A stretch of 64,000 nt of DNA from JADJGC01 sp964617645 (GTDB lineage Bacteria; Zixibacteria; MSB-5A5; CAIYYT01). The position numbers were made by a program, and so were the translations under genes. The stretch covers positions 179,998 to 243,997 of the forward strand of contig CAZTYE010000005.1 of assembly GCA_964617645.1 (NCBI GenBank). The letters run 5' to 3'. This document shows, piece after piece, positions 8,779 to 17,701 of the stretch (the first letter of the stretch is position 1; each line of letters starts with the position of its first letter). A model generated the notes under the pieces. That model worked only from the letters and a program-made list of their open reading frames with translations. It was not told the DNA's origin and searched no databases.

Positions 8779-8847
8779 ATGCCAGCAAAGGCAAAGAAGC
8801 CCGCGAAGAAGACCGCAAAGAAGCCGGCCAAGAAGTCGAAAAAGTAA
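8779..8847 (+). CDS. Lysine/alanine-rich micropeptide, histone H1-tail-like (22 aa)
   Basis: A short ORF with AAGGAG at 8763-8768 (10 bases before the ATG) and an intrinsic terminator 24 bases after its stop, so it looks like a real transcription unit. The peptide is made of 'PAKKTAKKPAKKSKK'-type repeats: 13 of 22 residues are Lys and most of the rest Ala and Pro. Such sequences resemble the C-terminal tails of histone H1-like and HC1-like bacterial proteins and would bind DNA or RNA non-specifically. The sequence evidence for translation is good; function is inference. It could also be the remains of a longer nucleoid protein. Confidence 0.6.
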   Translation: MPAKAKKPAKKTAKKPAKKSKK

Positions 8848-8870
8848 GGCTTAGCGGTTTAGTAATCGCC

Positions 8871-8906
8871 GGCGAGTCGAGATGAAATCGGCTCGCCTCT
8901 TTTTTT
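8871..8906 (+). terminator. Intrinsic terminator after the Lys-rich micropeptide
   Basis: A 10-bp stem (8871-8880 with 8888-8897, one G-T pair), loop GATGAAA, followed by TCTTTTTTT. Confidence 0.9.
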
Positions 8907-8920
8907 GAGGAGCAAATGAG

Positions 8921-8951
8921 AAAGGCACGACGTCATTGACATCGTGCCTTT
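8921..8951 (-). terminator. Hairpin downstream of the M1 peptidase gene
   Basis: AAAGGCACGA pairs perfectly with TCGTGCCTTT across an 11-base loop. It lies 24 bases past the stop of the - strand peptidase gene; the T tract is modest on both strands, so it may act in either direction. Confidence 0.6.
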
Positions 8952-8974
8952 CGTCTTTTCTACCCCGTTCGGCG

Positions 8975-11191
8975 CTACGGGCAATTGGGTGCCGGGCCGC
9001 CGGAGAATATGTAGTTGATCAAGAAAACCGCGTCCGCGATCGAGATCGCGCCGCTGCAGTCGGCGTCGCCAAGTGAGATGGGATTCGGCGCCGGACCCGC
9101 TGCAAAGATATAGTTGATCAGAAACACCGCGTCGGCAATCGAAATGGCGCCGTTGCCGTCGGCATCGCCGTCCAAACCGGATGGAGGCGGCCCGATCAAA
9201 ATCGAATAGCTCACGTCACGAACATTTGGCGGAATCGACGAATCTTCGCAACGGATCGTAAAGTAGAAAGTCGCGGCGAAGAACGGCGTGCCGGTAATTG
9301 ACGGCGACGCGCCACCATTAAAAATCGTCCCGAACGGCAAATCGCCGCCGAGGAATGTCCAGTTGTAGGGAGGGGTTCCCGCTACCGCTTCAAACGTCGT
9401 GTAGTACGGAACGGTTTCCTGACCGTCCGGCAACGTGCGGGTCACGACCGTCATTTCGAACGGCTTGGTGAGCACCGTGCGCAAGATCCACTCATCGGCG
9501 TCAAAAACGACTCCGGTAACCGAATCGGCAAAACTCAGTTCGTACAACTGCACGGCGCCCTCATTCCAGATCACGGTGTCGCGCGGGCCGCCGGTTGTAT
9601 TGAACCGCGTGCGGATCGGCATCTTGAAGTAAGTACCACCGCCTTGAACCTGCTCGATCAGATAGAGGAGACGATAACCGCCGCCAATCTTGGGCTCGCA
9701 GCGAAAGGCAATCTCGTAGGCCGGAGATCCGTTTCCGAAAATCCACTCGGTGAAGAACCAGGACAAGTCCTGCCCGCTGCCCGCCGACACTGCGGCCTCG
9801 AATTCCGCGGTCGTGGCCGAGTTGAAGCGCTGCGGACCGTTCACGTACGCCGGCATGGCGTCATTGAAAAACACACTGTCGCCAAGAACACCGCGGAGCA
9901 TATGGACCACCCAGGATCCTTTGTCGTACACCAGATTCTGGTCGAAGACATCGTCGGTTAGAATGTTCTCAACGTACACCGTCCCCGAACCGAGGTACTT
10001 CTGGCTCTGCAGATAGCTCTTGTAGGATGCGAAACCGAACTTACGCTCGAAGTGCAGCGGTTCGGAGTATGAAGCAAACCCCTCGTTAAGCCAAATATGA
10101 TTGAAGGTCTCGCAGGTAATCATGTCGCCGAACCACTGATGACCGGTTTCGTGGGCAATTACCCACTCGTCATAGAAACCGGGAGAATAAAACGAACAGG
10201 TTTGGTGCTCCATCGCCCCGCCCCAGCCATAGTGGGCGTTTCCGGCCTTCTCCGTGATGAACGGATAAGTCCCCCAGCCTTCGCTCAGGTTCGTCAGTAC
10301 CGGCAGCATATTGGCTTCGAAACTTGTCTTGGCCGCAGTCGCGTTCGGCAGGGTGTAGGCATAAACCGGCATCGACTGGCTGTCATAATTCCAGGTCTGA
10401 ATCGACGAAACGAAATTCGAGACCGTCAAGGCAACCAGATACGTCGCAACCGGGTAGTTGTGCTTGAAGTGAATGCGCTTGCGGCCGGTGCCCGAGGCAA
10501 CATCCGTCATGATCTTTCCGGCCGACATCACTTTGTAGGTGTTGGGATAGTCGATGTAGATATCAACCGAATCCGGCTTGTCCTCCGGATGATCCTTGCA
10601 CGGCCACCAATTGCGCGAGCCGAACGGTTCGCAATTTGTCCAGAGCATCGTGTATCCCCAGACGTTGCCGAAGGCCAATCCCTGCTGGTCCAGATAGAGC
10701 GGCGAGCCATGGTAGTACACCGTCATGTCGAACTCGGCAAAACGCGCAAATGATGTCGGCGTCGTAATCTGCAGCAGGTTCGCGCTATGGCTGAAAAACG
10801 AGGTGGTGTTGTTGATCTTGATCGAATCGACGATTAACTGCGTCGTCAGGTTCAAGTCGACGGCGTTCAGGCCATTGACATTGGACTCAATCTTGTAGTC
10901 TACTTTGCCGCTGATCGTGCTGTTCGTGAAATTCAAATAAAGATCTATGCCATAATACTTGATATCATAGTCCACCTGATTGCCGTCAAGCATCATCGCT
11001 TTCTGCAGCATCGACCGCTGAATGGCCTCCCATTTGCCGGCGGACTTGGCCTCATAGAAGGCATGGCGATCAGCTTTCAAAGCCGCAATATCATCGGCGC
11101 TAAGGTTCTTGAAGTCATAGGTTTTTTGCTGAGCCGCGAGCGGACAACAAAGCAACAAAGCCATAGCGACCGCTAAACCGATCCGATACAT
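8975..11191 (-). CDS. Secreted M1-family metallo-aminopeptidase with Ig-like and dockerin domains
   Basis: Zinc aminopeptidase expected to act outside the cytoplasm. Of 738 residues, 1-20 form a signal peptide ('LAVAMALLLCCPLAAQ'). The peptidase N-terminal beta domain follows, then 'GGAMEHQT' (the GxMEN-type substrate motif with H in place of N), then the zinc site 'HETGHQW' about residue 346 and 'NEGFASY' 19 residues later. After the catalytic region comes a putative Ig-type segment ('LPFGTIFNG', 'SITGTPFF') and, in the last 67 residues, two dockerin-like calcium repeats ('GDADGNGAISIADAVFLINY' and a second copy). Dockerins bind cohesins in cellulosomes; here they more likely serve as surface-assembly tags, since no cohesin is visible. 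GGAGG before ATG 11191 supports the start. Confidence 0.93.
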   Translation of the reverse strand: MYRIGLAVAMALLLCCPLAAQQKTYDFKNLSADDIAALKADRHAFYEAKSAGKWEAIQRSMLQKAMMLDGNQVDYDIKYYGIDLYLNFTNSTISGKVDYKIESNVNGLNAVDLNLTTQLIVDSIKINNTTSFFSHSANLLQITTPTSFARFAEFDMTVYYHGSPLYLDQQGLAFGNVWGYTMLWTNCEPFGSRNWWPCKDHPEDKPDSVDIYIDYPNTYKVMSAGKIMTDVASGTGRKRIHFKHNYPVATYLVALTVSNFVSSIQTWNYDSQSMPVYAYTLPNATAAKTSFEANMLPVLTNLSEGWGTYPFITEKAGNAHYGWGGAMEHQTCSFYSPGFYDEWVIAHETGHQWFGDMITCETFNHIWLNEGFASYSEPLHFERKFGFASYKSYLQSQKYLGSGTVYVENILTDDVFDQNLVYDKGSWVVHMLRGVLGDSVFFNDAMPAYVNGPQRFNSATTAEFEAAVSAGSGQDLSWFFTEWIFGNGSPAYEIAFRCEPKIGGGYRLLYLIEQVQGGGTYFKMPIRTRFNTTGGPRDTVIWNEGAVQLYELSFADSVTGVVFDADEWILRTVLTKPFEMTVVTRTLPDGQETVPYYTTFEAVAGTPPYNWTFLGGDLPFGTIFNGGASPSITGTPFFAATFYFTIRCEDSSIPPNVRDVSYSILIGPPPSGLDGDADGNGAISIADAVFLINYIFAAGPAPNPISLGDADCSGAISIADAVFLINYIFSGGPAPNCP

Positions 11192-11659
11192 GAATCCTCC
11201 ATCGGCGACAGAACTACAAATTGAGCCCTGCTTCCGTTATCGTGAAAAGAGATCATTTCCAATCAGAAAAACGCACGAAAGTGAGAAAATGTCCAGTCTG
11301 CGCCCACTGTGAAACCGCTGTGAGGAAAGTCTTCGGCTTACAGGAGCAGTGACGAAGCCTGCTGTTCTCTTGAAGGCACCCAAACAGATGCCCTCGACGA
11401 GTCCAATTTACCATCTTACTCGATCCTGTCAATATAAAATCTTTTGCCACAATGACTTTTGACTGGGCTACGATGCGGGCTTCTAAACGCTGCGACGCGA
11501 ATACCGATGACTCCTCACCTCGATCGGCAGGAAAGCCAACGCAATTCGCGCCTCCACTTAAGGAAGTACTGCGCGCCGCCGATACATGAAAGGACGGGCA
11601 GTTAGCCGCGTAAGATCGCTACCTATAAAAACTTAGACAAGATTCGACCGGTTTCACGA
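11192..11659. other. Intergenic region between divergent transcription units (no gene seen)
   Basis: 468 bases separating the - strand peptidase from the + strand signalling operon. The only open frame of note (11253-11450, -) has no family features or SD. The sequence becomes A/T-rich near 11430-11460 and 11625-11640, where promoters of the two units would be expected, but no consensus promoter can be named with confidence. Confidence 0.5.
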
Positions 11660-12952
11660 ATGCTACCCAAAATCGACACCCAGATGAGCGAGATCGAACG
11701 AAAATTGTTCGATGCCGAAGGGCAATTGGCCGAACAGTCGGCACATCTCGAAGATATCGCCCATATGGGCATGATGATCACATCGCTTCTCGACCTGGAA
11801 GCCGTTTTGGCTGCCATGATGGAAATGGCGATCCGCATGGTGGATGGCGAAGTCGGTTCGATCATGCTGGTCGAGGACGGCAAGCTTCAAACCCGCATTT
11901 CTTGGGGACTTGACAGCGCGGCGGTCAATTCGATTCGTCGTGGTGAAGTCAGTATTGCCGAATGGGCATTGACCCGCGGCGAAAGCGTCGCCTGCGATCT
12001 GCGCAATCGGGCTAATCGCGACCAGCGGATTGAGGCGATCGCCGCTGTGCCGGTTGTTTCCAAAGAAAAAAAGATCGGAGTGCTGCTGGTCGTCAACAAA
12101 GCCAGCGGGGAGGCCTTTGGCGCCGACGACGTACGCCGCTTGGAGATGCTCGTCCGCTTTGCAGCCGTCGCGATCGAGAACGCCTCGCTGATGCGCGAAC
12201 GTCTCGAACGACAGAAGTTCGAACAAGAGCTGGCGTTGGCGCATCAGGTACAGCAGACGCTGCTCCCGGCGCCCTCGGCCCGCTTCTGTCGCGCCGCGAT
12301 CGAGGCAAGTTACCTGCCGGCCGGGCAGGTTGGCGGCGACTACTACGATATAATTCCGCTGAGCGATGATGAATTCATTGTCATCGTCGGCGATGTTACC
12401 AACAAGGGCGTACCCGCGGCTTTAATGATGGCCGCCACCCGATCGGCGTTTCGGCTTCAAGCGCAACGAGACCTGTCGCCGGCGGAGCTCATCACCGATC
12501 TCAATCGATTTCTCTGCGAACACGTTCTTCGCGCGGAAGCCATGTTCATCTCGCTGGTCTTTGCGCATTTCGATCTTAAGTCTGGACACTGCACCTACGT
12601 CAACGCCGGGCATTTGCCGCCGGCACACTATAAAGCAGCGACCAACACGGTAGTCGAGTGGCGAATCGGGGGCACGGTTGTCGGGCAGTTTGACGATTTC
12701 GTGTATCAGTCTGAAACTGTCGCCCTCGCCGGCGGCGACCGCATCCTGTTCTACACCGACGGCGTTAGCGAATGCGAAAATCAAGGCTCCGAACTCTATG
12801 GTCGCCAACGCATACTCTCGTTCATGGGCGGTTGCCGGTCGCTATCCCCCCGGGAAATCGCGCAACAACTGCTCGCCGATGTCGAGCGCCATCGCGACGG
12901 CGCGACCAAAAACATCGATGATACGACGGTCCTGGTGGTGGAGGTGCGCTGA
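11660..12952 (+). CDS. GAF-domain SpoIIE/RsbU-type protein serine phosphatase
   Basis: PP2C-like phosphatase expected to dephosphorylate an anti-sigma antagonist such as the STAS protein two genes downstream. Residues about 1-35 form a coiled coil ('MSEIERKLFDAEGQLAEQS'), 40-175 a GAF sensor domain ('SIMLVEDGKLQTRISWGL', 'GVLLVVNKASGEAFGADD'), then a linking helix ('EQELALAHQVQQTLLPAP') and the phosphatase from about 215 ('GGDYYDIIPLSDDEFIVIVG' with the metal-binding Asp residues, 'LFYTDGVSE', and 'DDTTVLVVEVR' at the end). The stop overlaps the ATG of the kinase gene (TGATG). No clear SD precedes ATG 11660. First gene of a tightly packed signalling operon. Confidence 0.92.
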   Translation: MLPKIDTQMSEIERKLFDAEGQLAEQSAHLEDIAHMGMMITSLLDLEAVLAAMMEMAIRMVDGEVGSIMLVEDGKLQTRISWGLDSAAVNSIRRGEVSIAEWALTRGESVACDLRNRANRDQRIEAIAAVPVVSKEKKIGVLLVVNKASGEAFGADDVRRLEMLVRFAAVAIENASLMRERLERQKFEQELALAHQVQQTLLPAPSARFCRAAIEASYLPAGQVGGDYYDIIPLSDDEFIVIVGDVTNKGVPAALMMAATRSAFRLQAQRDLSPAELITDLNRFLCEHVLRAEAMFISLVFAHFDLKSGHCTYVNAGHLPPAHYKAATNTVVEWRIGGTVVGQFDDFVYQSETVALAGGDRILFYTDGVSECENQGSELYGRQRILSFMGGCRSLSPREIAQQLLADVERHRDGATKNIDDTTVLVVEVR

Positions 12953-13395
12953 TGCAGGAACGACGGTTCACGATTCCCTCGGATGCCGGCCAGTTCAATC
13001 GTGTTTACGGTGCGATCAGTGAGGTCGTCGAGGCGCTGGGCTTGATCGGCGCCGAAAAGTTTCGTTTCGCCATCTGTGTCTCGGAAGCCTTCACCAATGC
13101 CTTCTATCATGGCAATCGCAGCGATCCGGACAAATCGGTTGGCTTGAACTTCTGTTGGGACGATCAAGAGCTGCGAGTGGAGGTCGAAGACGAAGGTCGG
13201 GGGCGAATCGTCGACATCGATCTCAAGCAAGAACTGCAGGGCATCGCCGCGGAAAAATCTGACGGACGCGGTGTGGCCATAATCCGGCGTTATGCCGATA
13301 AAGTCGAAGTAGAGGAAAAAGTTGGCGGCGGGTTGCGCGTCAAGCTGTACTGGGACTTAAGCCCCCTGCGGCAACGCGTACCGCTTGTCACTTGA
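12952..13395 (+). CDS. Anti-sigma regulatory serine kinase (RsbW/SpoIIAB-like ATPase)
   Basis: HATPase of the RsbW type, which phosphorylates STAS antagonists and may sequester a sigma factor or other partner. In 147 residues it shows the N box 'CVSEAFTNAFYHGNR', the G1-type box 'VEVEDEGRGRIVDID' and the G2 box 'SDGRGVAIIRRYAD'. There is no histidine phospho-acceptor domain. Its position between a PP2C phosphatase and a STAS protein is the classic partner-switching arrangement. The start overlaps the upstream stop by one base. Confidence 0.9.
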   Translation: MQERRFTIPSDAGQFNRVYGAISEVVEALGLIGAEKFRFAICVSEAFTNAFYHGNRSDPDKSVGLNFCWDDQELRVEVEDEGRGRIVDIDLKQELQGIAAEKSDGRGVAIIRRYADKVEVEEKVGGGLRVKLYWDLSPLRQRVPLVT

Positions 13396-13415
13396 TTGAC
13401 GATAAGGAGAATCGC

Positions 13416-13778
13416 ATGGAAATCCGCGTCACCGAGCACGTCGAATTTACAACGCTCAATCTGAAGGGCCGACTCGACATCACCAGTTCATCCACGCTCA
13501 AGGAAGATGTTCTGCGTCAAGTGCAACAGGGGAAGCGAAATCTGATTTTGAATCTCAACCAGGTGGATTTCATCAATAGCTCGGGGCTGGGCGCCTTGGT
13601 TTCAATCCTGAAGGAAGTGCGACTGGCGAAGGGACGCATTGTGCTGTCGAATCTGGCCAGTTACGTTCGCGAGATCTTTGAGATCACGCAATTGTCGAAC
13701 ATCTTTGAGATTTTCGATTCGGAAGCCGACGCTCAGGAAGCATTTATGCGGCCGGTGCGCGTGGCCGGCAAAGTGTGA
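13416..13778 (+). CDS. STAS-domain anti-sigma factor antagonist
   Basis: A 120-residue SpoIIAA/RsbV-like protein. The fold signature 'TLNLKGRLDITSSSTLKEDV' is followed by 'KRNLILNLNQVDFINSSGLG', where the serine of 'NSSGLGAL' is the usual phosphorylation site. The longest frame starts at TTG 13392, but AAGGAG at 13404-13409 fits the ATG at 13416. It would bind the kinase upstream when dephosphorylated. The last codons overlap the start of the HEAT-repeat gene (GTGA). Confidence 0.92.
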   Translation: MEIRVTEHVEFTTLNLKGRLDITSSSTLKEDVLRQVQQGKRNLILNLNQVDFINSSGLGALVSILKEVRLAKGRIVLSNLASYVREIFEITQLSNIFEIFDSEADAQEAFMRPVRVAGKV

Positions 13779-15703
13779 GGAATCAAGCGAGCGGCGAAAT
13801 GATCTCGAGCGATGATCGTCTGGCGCAAGTGATGATTGGATTGACCGCGGACGAGCCGCAGCAACGGGCTGCCGCGATCACATCATTGGCTAACTTCGAC
13901 GATCCAAACGCGGTTGCCGCGTTGACGTCTGCGATAAAGGATCCGAACACCGACCTGCGACAATTGGCTGCGAAGTCCCTCCTGCAGCAACATTCTAACC
14001 TCGCGCCGACATTCTTGTGCCAGTACTTGCGCAGTGAAGATGTCGCACTGCGAAATTTGGCGGCAAAGACGCTGGCGGCATTCGGTACCGAGTCGTTGCC
14101 CGCGCTACAAAAAGCTTGTAGCGATCCCGACCAGGTTGTGCGCAAGTTTGCTGTCGAGGTGATTGGCCTGATCGGCCATGCCAGTGCAGTGCCGACTCTC
14201 CTGCAACGACTTCATGATCAGAGCGAAAACGTCGTGCGGTCGGCGATCGAAGCGCTGGGCTTGATCGCTGATCCGGTTAGCGTTGTCGATCTGTTGAGCG
14301 GTTACGATCTCTATCCATTCGCCAGACCGCAGATCATCGCGGCGCTGGGACGCATCGGCGACCAGCAAGCATTACCGCTCTTGGCACGGGCGTTGAAATC
14401 CGACGACTCTGCTTTGGTCAATGCCGCTGTTGAAGCCATGGGCAATCTCGAGTCCCCGGGTGTCGCGATGTACCTTCGGGAACTCCTCGAGGGCGCCGAT
14501 CAAACGCTCGAAGAAGCAATCATCGGCGCGATGTTAAAACTGGCGCGCTCCTGTAACCGCTCGGTGCTGGAGAGCCTGCCGTGGCCGCAGTTGAAAAAAC
14601 TCATTGAGAACGCGATTCGCTCAAACAATCCCCAAACCAAACGGCTGGCATTCGACGAGCTTGCCTCCTGGAGGAGTCCTGAGGCGACGAAGATGGTCAT
14701 CGACCTGCTTCTGGATCCCAATGAGGAAACTGCCGAATATGCGCCCCAGTATCTTAATGCTGCATCTTCGACGATCACCGACGAAATCGCCTCAGCGCTT
14801 CATAGCGCCAATCCAGCGGCGGCTTGTCGCTTACTGGAGGCGATTGCCGGCACCGGCAATGCGCAATTCGTGCCCCAGGTTGCCCCTCTGATTCGTCACG
14901 CAGATGCGTCAGTGCGAGAGCGCGCAGCGATGGCACTGGGCCGAATCGGCGGCCGCGAGGTTGATAGGACGCTTTTGCCGCTCGTAACAGACTCGATGCC
15001 AGGGGTCCGCGCGGCGGCGCTGAAGGCAATCGGTTGGGTCGGCGCCAGCGAAGTCGTTGATTCCGTAGTCGCAGCGCTCGACGACCCGCTTCCGGAAGTC
15101 CAGCAAGCGGCACTCGGCGCGTTGATCCTCAGCGGCGGCCGTCGCGCGATCACGCAATTCCGGGAAGACCTGAGTCATCCGCAGGCCCGGCGTCAAGTGT
15201 TGGCGGCGCAGGCGCTCGGCTGGATTGGCGAGAAGGAAGTGGTAGGACCGCTGCTCACCGCTCTCAATCACTCCGAGGCCGATGTCCGTCGCGCGGCGGT
15301 GGAGTCGCTGGGTCGCGTGGGCGATGCCGGTCTCATGCATCGTCTGCAGGCGGCCTTGGCCGATGGAGAACCTACGGTGCGCCGCGCTGCGATTGATTCA
15401 ATTATCGGCTTGGGCGGCTCCGCTCTCTGGAAGGAAATCGCTTGCATGCTCGATGACCCGGACGTGTGGGTCCGTTACCACGCGATTAACGTCATCGGCC
15501 GCACGGGCAAGCGTGAGGCGCTCGAGTTGTTGCTGCCGTTTCTTACCTGCGCACACGACGTCCTGCGCGTCGCTGCGGCGCAGGCTCTGGCGCATCTTCA
15601 CGACAAGCGGGCGCTGCCGTTCCTCAAGGGGTCGGCTCGCGATAAAAACCCTGACGTCGTCGGTGCCGTCGCGCAGGCAATCAATCAACTGGAGGCCCTG
15701 TAG
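13775..15703 (+). CDS. HEAT-repeat protein
   Basis: A 642-residue alpha-solenoid built almost wholly of HEAT/PBS-lyase-type repeats of about 31 residues, such as 'VRKFAVEVIGLIGHASAVPT', 'VRERAAMALGRIGGREVDRT', 'VRRAAVESLGRVGDAGLMHR' and 'VRYHAINVIGRTGKREALEL'. No signal peptide or membrane segment, so cytoplasmic. HEAT proteins act as scaffolds; here it lies between the STAS gene and response regulators, so it may connect the partner-switching and chemotaxis-like parts of the operon. This linking role is inference. The GTG start overlaps the previous stop; ATG 13799 is an alternative. Confidence 0.85.
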   Translation: MRNQASGEMISSDDRLAQVMIGLTADEPQQRAAAITSLANFDDPNAVAALTSAIKDPNTDLRQLAAKSLLQQHSNLAPTFLCQYLRSEDVALRNLAAKTLAAFGTESLPALQKACSDPDQVVRKFAVEVIGLIGHASAVPTLLQRLHDQSENVVRSAIEALGLIADPVSVVDLLSGYDLYPFARPQIIAALGRIGDQQALPLLARALKSDDSALVNAAVEAMGNLESPGVAMYLRELLEGADQTLEEAIIGAMLKLARSCNRSVLESLPWPQLKKLIENAIRSNNPQTKRLAFDELASWRSPEATKMVIDLLLDPNEETAEYAPQYLNAASSTITDEIASALHSANPAAACRLLEAIAGTGNAQFVPQVAPLIRHADASVRERAAMALGRIGGREVDRTLLPLVTDSMPGVRAAALKAIGWVGASEVVDSVVAALDDPLPEVQQAALGALILSGGRRAITQFREDLSHPQARRQVLAAQALGWIGEKEVVGPLLTALNHSEADVRRAAVESLGRVGDAGLMHRLQAALADGEPTVRRAAIDSIIGLGGSALWKEIACMLDDPDVWVRYHAINVIGRTGKREALELLLPFLTCAHDVLRVAAAQALAHLHDKRALPFLKGSARDKNPDVVGAVAQAINQLEAL

Positions 15704-15705
15704 CC

Positions 15706-16137
15706 ATGAACCCAACGAGAATTCTGGTCGTCGACGATGAATTGCTGATCCGCGATTTGCTCTACGATTTCTTCGCCGAAAAGAACTTCGCCGTAATGAC
15801 TGCGAACAACGTGACGGAAGCGATGGAGTTGCTCGCCTTGCACCGCGAGTTTGATGTTATCCTGACCGACATCAAAATGGATGGAGAAGACGGGCTGAGC
15901 TTCATTGACCGCATCCGCGCCGAAGCGCCAAAACTACCGGTAATCGTCATGACCGGCTACCCGTCGGTTGAGACGGCGGTGGAAGCCCTGCGCAAGCGCG
16001 TCTTTGATTACATCATCAAGCCATTCAATATCAACCGGCTGTTTGCCACGGTTAAGGCGGCGGCCGACGAGTATCGTCGCGATCGGGAACCGACGGCGAG
16101 GATGAAAGACTATGCAGAAACGAATTTTGATCGTTGA
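15706..16137 (+). CDS. Response regulator, receiver domain only
   Basis: A 143-residue CheY-like receiver. Acidic pocket 'VVDDE' at residues 7-11, phospho-acceptor Asp in 'VILTDIKMDGEDGL', switch Thr in 'VIVMTGYPSVETAV' and Lys in 'DYIIKPFN'. No output domain. It starts two bases after the HEAT gene and overlaps the next regulator by 26 bases. Its cognate kinase is not in the window. Confidence 0.9.
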   Translation: MNPTRILVVDDELLIRDLLYDFFAEKNFAVMTANNVTEAMELLALHREFDVILTDIKMDGEDGLSFIDRIRAEAPKLPVIVMTGYPSVETAVEALRKRVFDYIIKPFNINRLFATVKAAADEYRRDREPTARMKDYAETNFDR

Positions 16138-16705
16138 TGACGAGTTGTTCGTGCGCGAACTCCTCAGTGATATCTTCGCGTCCGACGGTTTTGAGGTACG
16201 CACGGCTGCCAGCCAAACGCAAGCCATGGGGCTGGTGGAGACCGAGGAATTTCAAGCTGCCGTCATCGATATTCGCCTGCCCGGGGTGAATGGTCTCGAG
16301 CTGTTTCATCAGATCCGCCGTCTAAACGCCGACATCTCCCTGATTGCGATGTCCGGGCAAGCATGTCTGGAGACGGCGATTGAAGCGCTCCGCATCAGCG
16401 CGCACGATTTCTTGCTCAAGCCATTTCGTGTCGCCGAAATCAAGAAATCGGTGGCAGAGGCTGTCCAAGCCTACTGGCGGCGTTTGGAACTCCGCCAGAT
16501 GCGCGAGCGAATTGTCGAATTGGAAACACGCGTCGCCCGCCTCACGAGCAAAGCACGAACGGGAAAGGTCGAGCGGCGCAACGTCGCGGATACGTCTCCG
16601 GAACTGGAAGCCGATGTGGCGGCGGCAATCCCGGTAAACCGCGTCAGGGAATCGCTGACGGAGATCGTACCAAACGGCGCGCCGGCGTGGCTGCCGAACG
16701 CCTGA
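16112..16705 (+). CDS. Response regulator with C-terminal coiled-coil extension
   Basis: A 197-residue protein. Residues 1-120 are a receiver ('RILIVDDELFVRELLSD', phospho-acceptor in 'AAVIDIRLPGVNGLELF', conserved switch 'LIAMSGQACLETAI', Lys in 'DFLLKPFR'). Residues 120-150 are a helical segment ('LELRQMRERIVELETRVARL') likely to form a coiled coil. The remaining 45 residues are polar and low-complexity, with no DNA-binding domain. The gene overlaps the previous receiver by 26 bases, and its own end lies near the cheR start. Confidence 0.88.
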   Translation: MQKRILIVDDELFVRELLSDIFASDGFEVRTAASQTQAMGLVETEEFQAAVIDIRLPGVNGLELFHQIRRLNADISLIAMSGQACLETAIEALRISAHDFLLKPFRVAEIKKSVAEAVQAYWRRLELRQMRERIVELETRVARLTSKARTGKVERRNVADTSPELEADVAAAIPVNRVRESLTEIVPNGAPAWLPNA

Positions 16706-16749
16706 CAGCTTCGGCGCAGCGAATCAGGGGATTGCAGGGAAATCGGGTG

Positions 16750-17700
16750 ATGAACGACGACAGACCAGAACTCAGTCGCGAAGAATTCGTGCTGATCCAG
16801 GACTTCATTAACAGGATGTGCGGGATCTGCTTCCCCGAGAACAAAAAGCACTTCCTCGAAAGTTGTCTTCAGAAGCGGATGGTAGCGGTAGGGGTGATCA
16901 AGTACAGCGATTATCTTCTCCAACTGACCGGCGAGACTTCGCCTCAGGAATTCAACCGGTTGATAAATTTGGTAACGGCAAAGAGGACTTCGTTTTATCG
17001 TGATCCGATGCAACTTCGGTGTTTTCAGGACGAAATATTGCCACTGGTCATAGCCGATCGAAAGCGGCGCGGTCGCAAGTCTCTGCGCCTCTGGTCAGCC
17101 GGTTGTTCGAGCGGCGAAGAGCCGTATACGCTGGCGATGATTTTGCTTGATGTGCTGGGCGAGCAATCCGGCTGGGAGCTGAAGATTATCGCTAACGACA
17201 TCTCCGATCTGTCACTGCAGACGGCGAGAAACGGCGTTTACAGCGAGCAAGCGTTGCGCACCACGCCGCCGGAATCGATTCGGCGGCACTTCGTCCGCGA
17301 AGCAAACAGCTTCAGAGTCACAGAACCGGTGAAACGACTCGTTTCTTTCGGGCACATCAATTTGGCCGACTCAAAACAGACGGCGATGCTGCGCGAATTC
17401 GATTTTGCGTTCTGCCGCAATGTGCTGATGTATTTCTCCGACGATGTCAAGCGGCGACTGGTGCACGGATTCTATAACAGCCTGGTGCCCGGCGGCTACC
17501 TGTTCGTCAGCCATGCTGAGTCGCTTCAGGGAATCAGCCGGTCGTTTAAACCTCTGTACTTCCGCAACGGATTGGTTTACCAGCGACAAGGTAGTGAACT
17601 TCGGGAAGGCGTCAAGCGGTCCAATTCGGAGTCGACAGCGACCGCGACCGCCCGGGACCGTGCGACCGAATATAGTGAACAGCCGACAAAAGGAGCATGA
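16750..17700 (+). CDS. cheR: CheR-type protein-glutamate methyltransferase
   Basis: SAM-dependent methyltransferase that methylates glutamates of chemoreceptors. The N-terminal helical domain ('FINRMCGICFPENKKHFLES', 'RLINLVTAKRTSFYRDP') is followed by the SAM-binding core 'LRLWSAGCSSGEEPYTLAMI' and 'DFAFCRNVLMYFSDDVKRRL', and a C-terminal 'GGYLFVSHAESLQG'. The frame is open from GTG 16687, but ATG 16750 gives the family's usual N-terminus (316 residues, slightly long because of a polar C-terminal tail). No chemoreceptor or CheB lies in the window, so its substrate is elsewhere or unusual. Confidence 0.9.
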   Translation: MNDDRPELSREEFVLIQDFINRMCGICFPENKKHFLESCLQKRMVAVGVIKYSDYLLQLTGETSPQEFNRLINLVTAKRTSFYRDPMQLRCFQDEILPLVIADRKRRGRKSLRLWSAGCSSGEEPYTLAMILLDVLGEQSGWELKIIANDISDLSLQTARNGVYSEQALRTTPPESIRRHFVREANSFRVTEPVKRLVSFGHINLADSKQTAMLREFDFAFCRNVLMYFSDDVKRRLVHGFYNSLVPGGYLFVSHAESLQGISRSFKPLYFRNGLVYQRQGSELREGVKRSNSESTATATARDRATEYSEQPTKGA

Positions 17701-17701
17701 T

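Noticed and set aside
11253..11450. 65-aa reverse frame between the peptidase and the signalling operon
   Set aside because: No SD or conserved motif, and it covers the likely promoter region.
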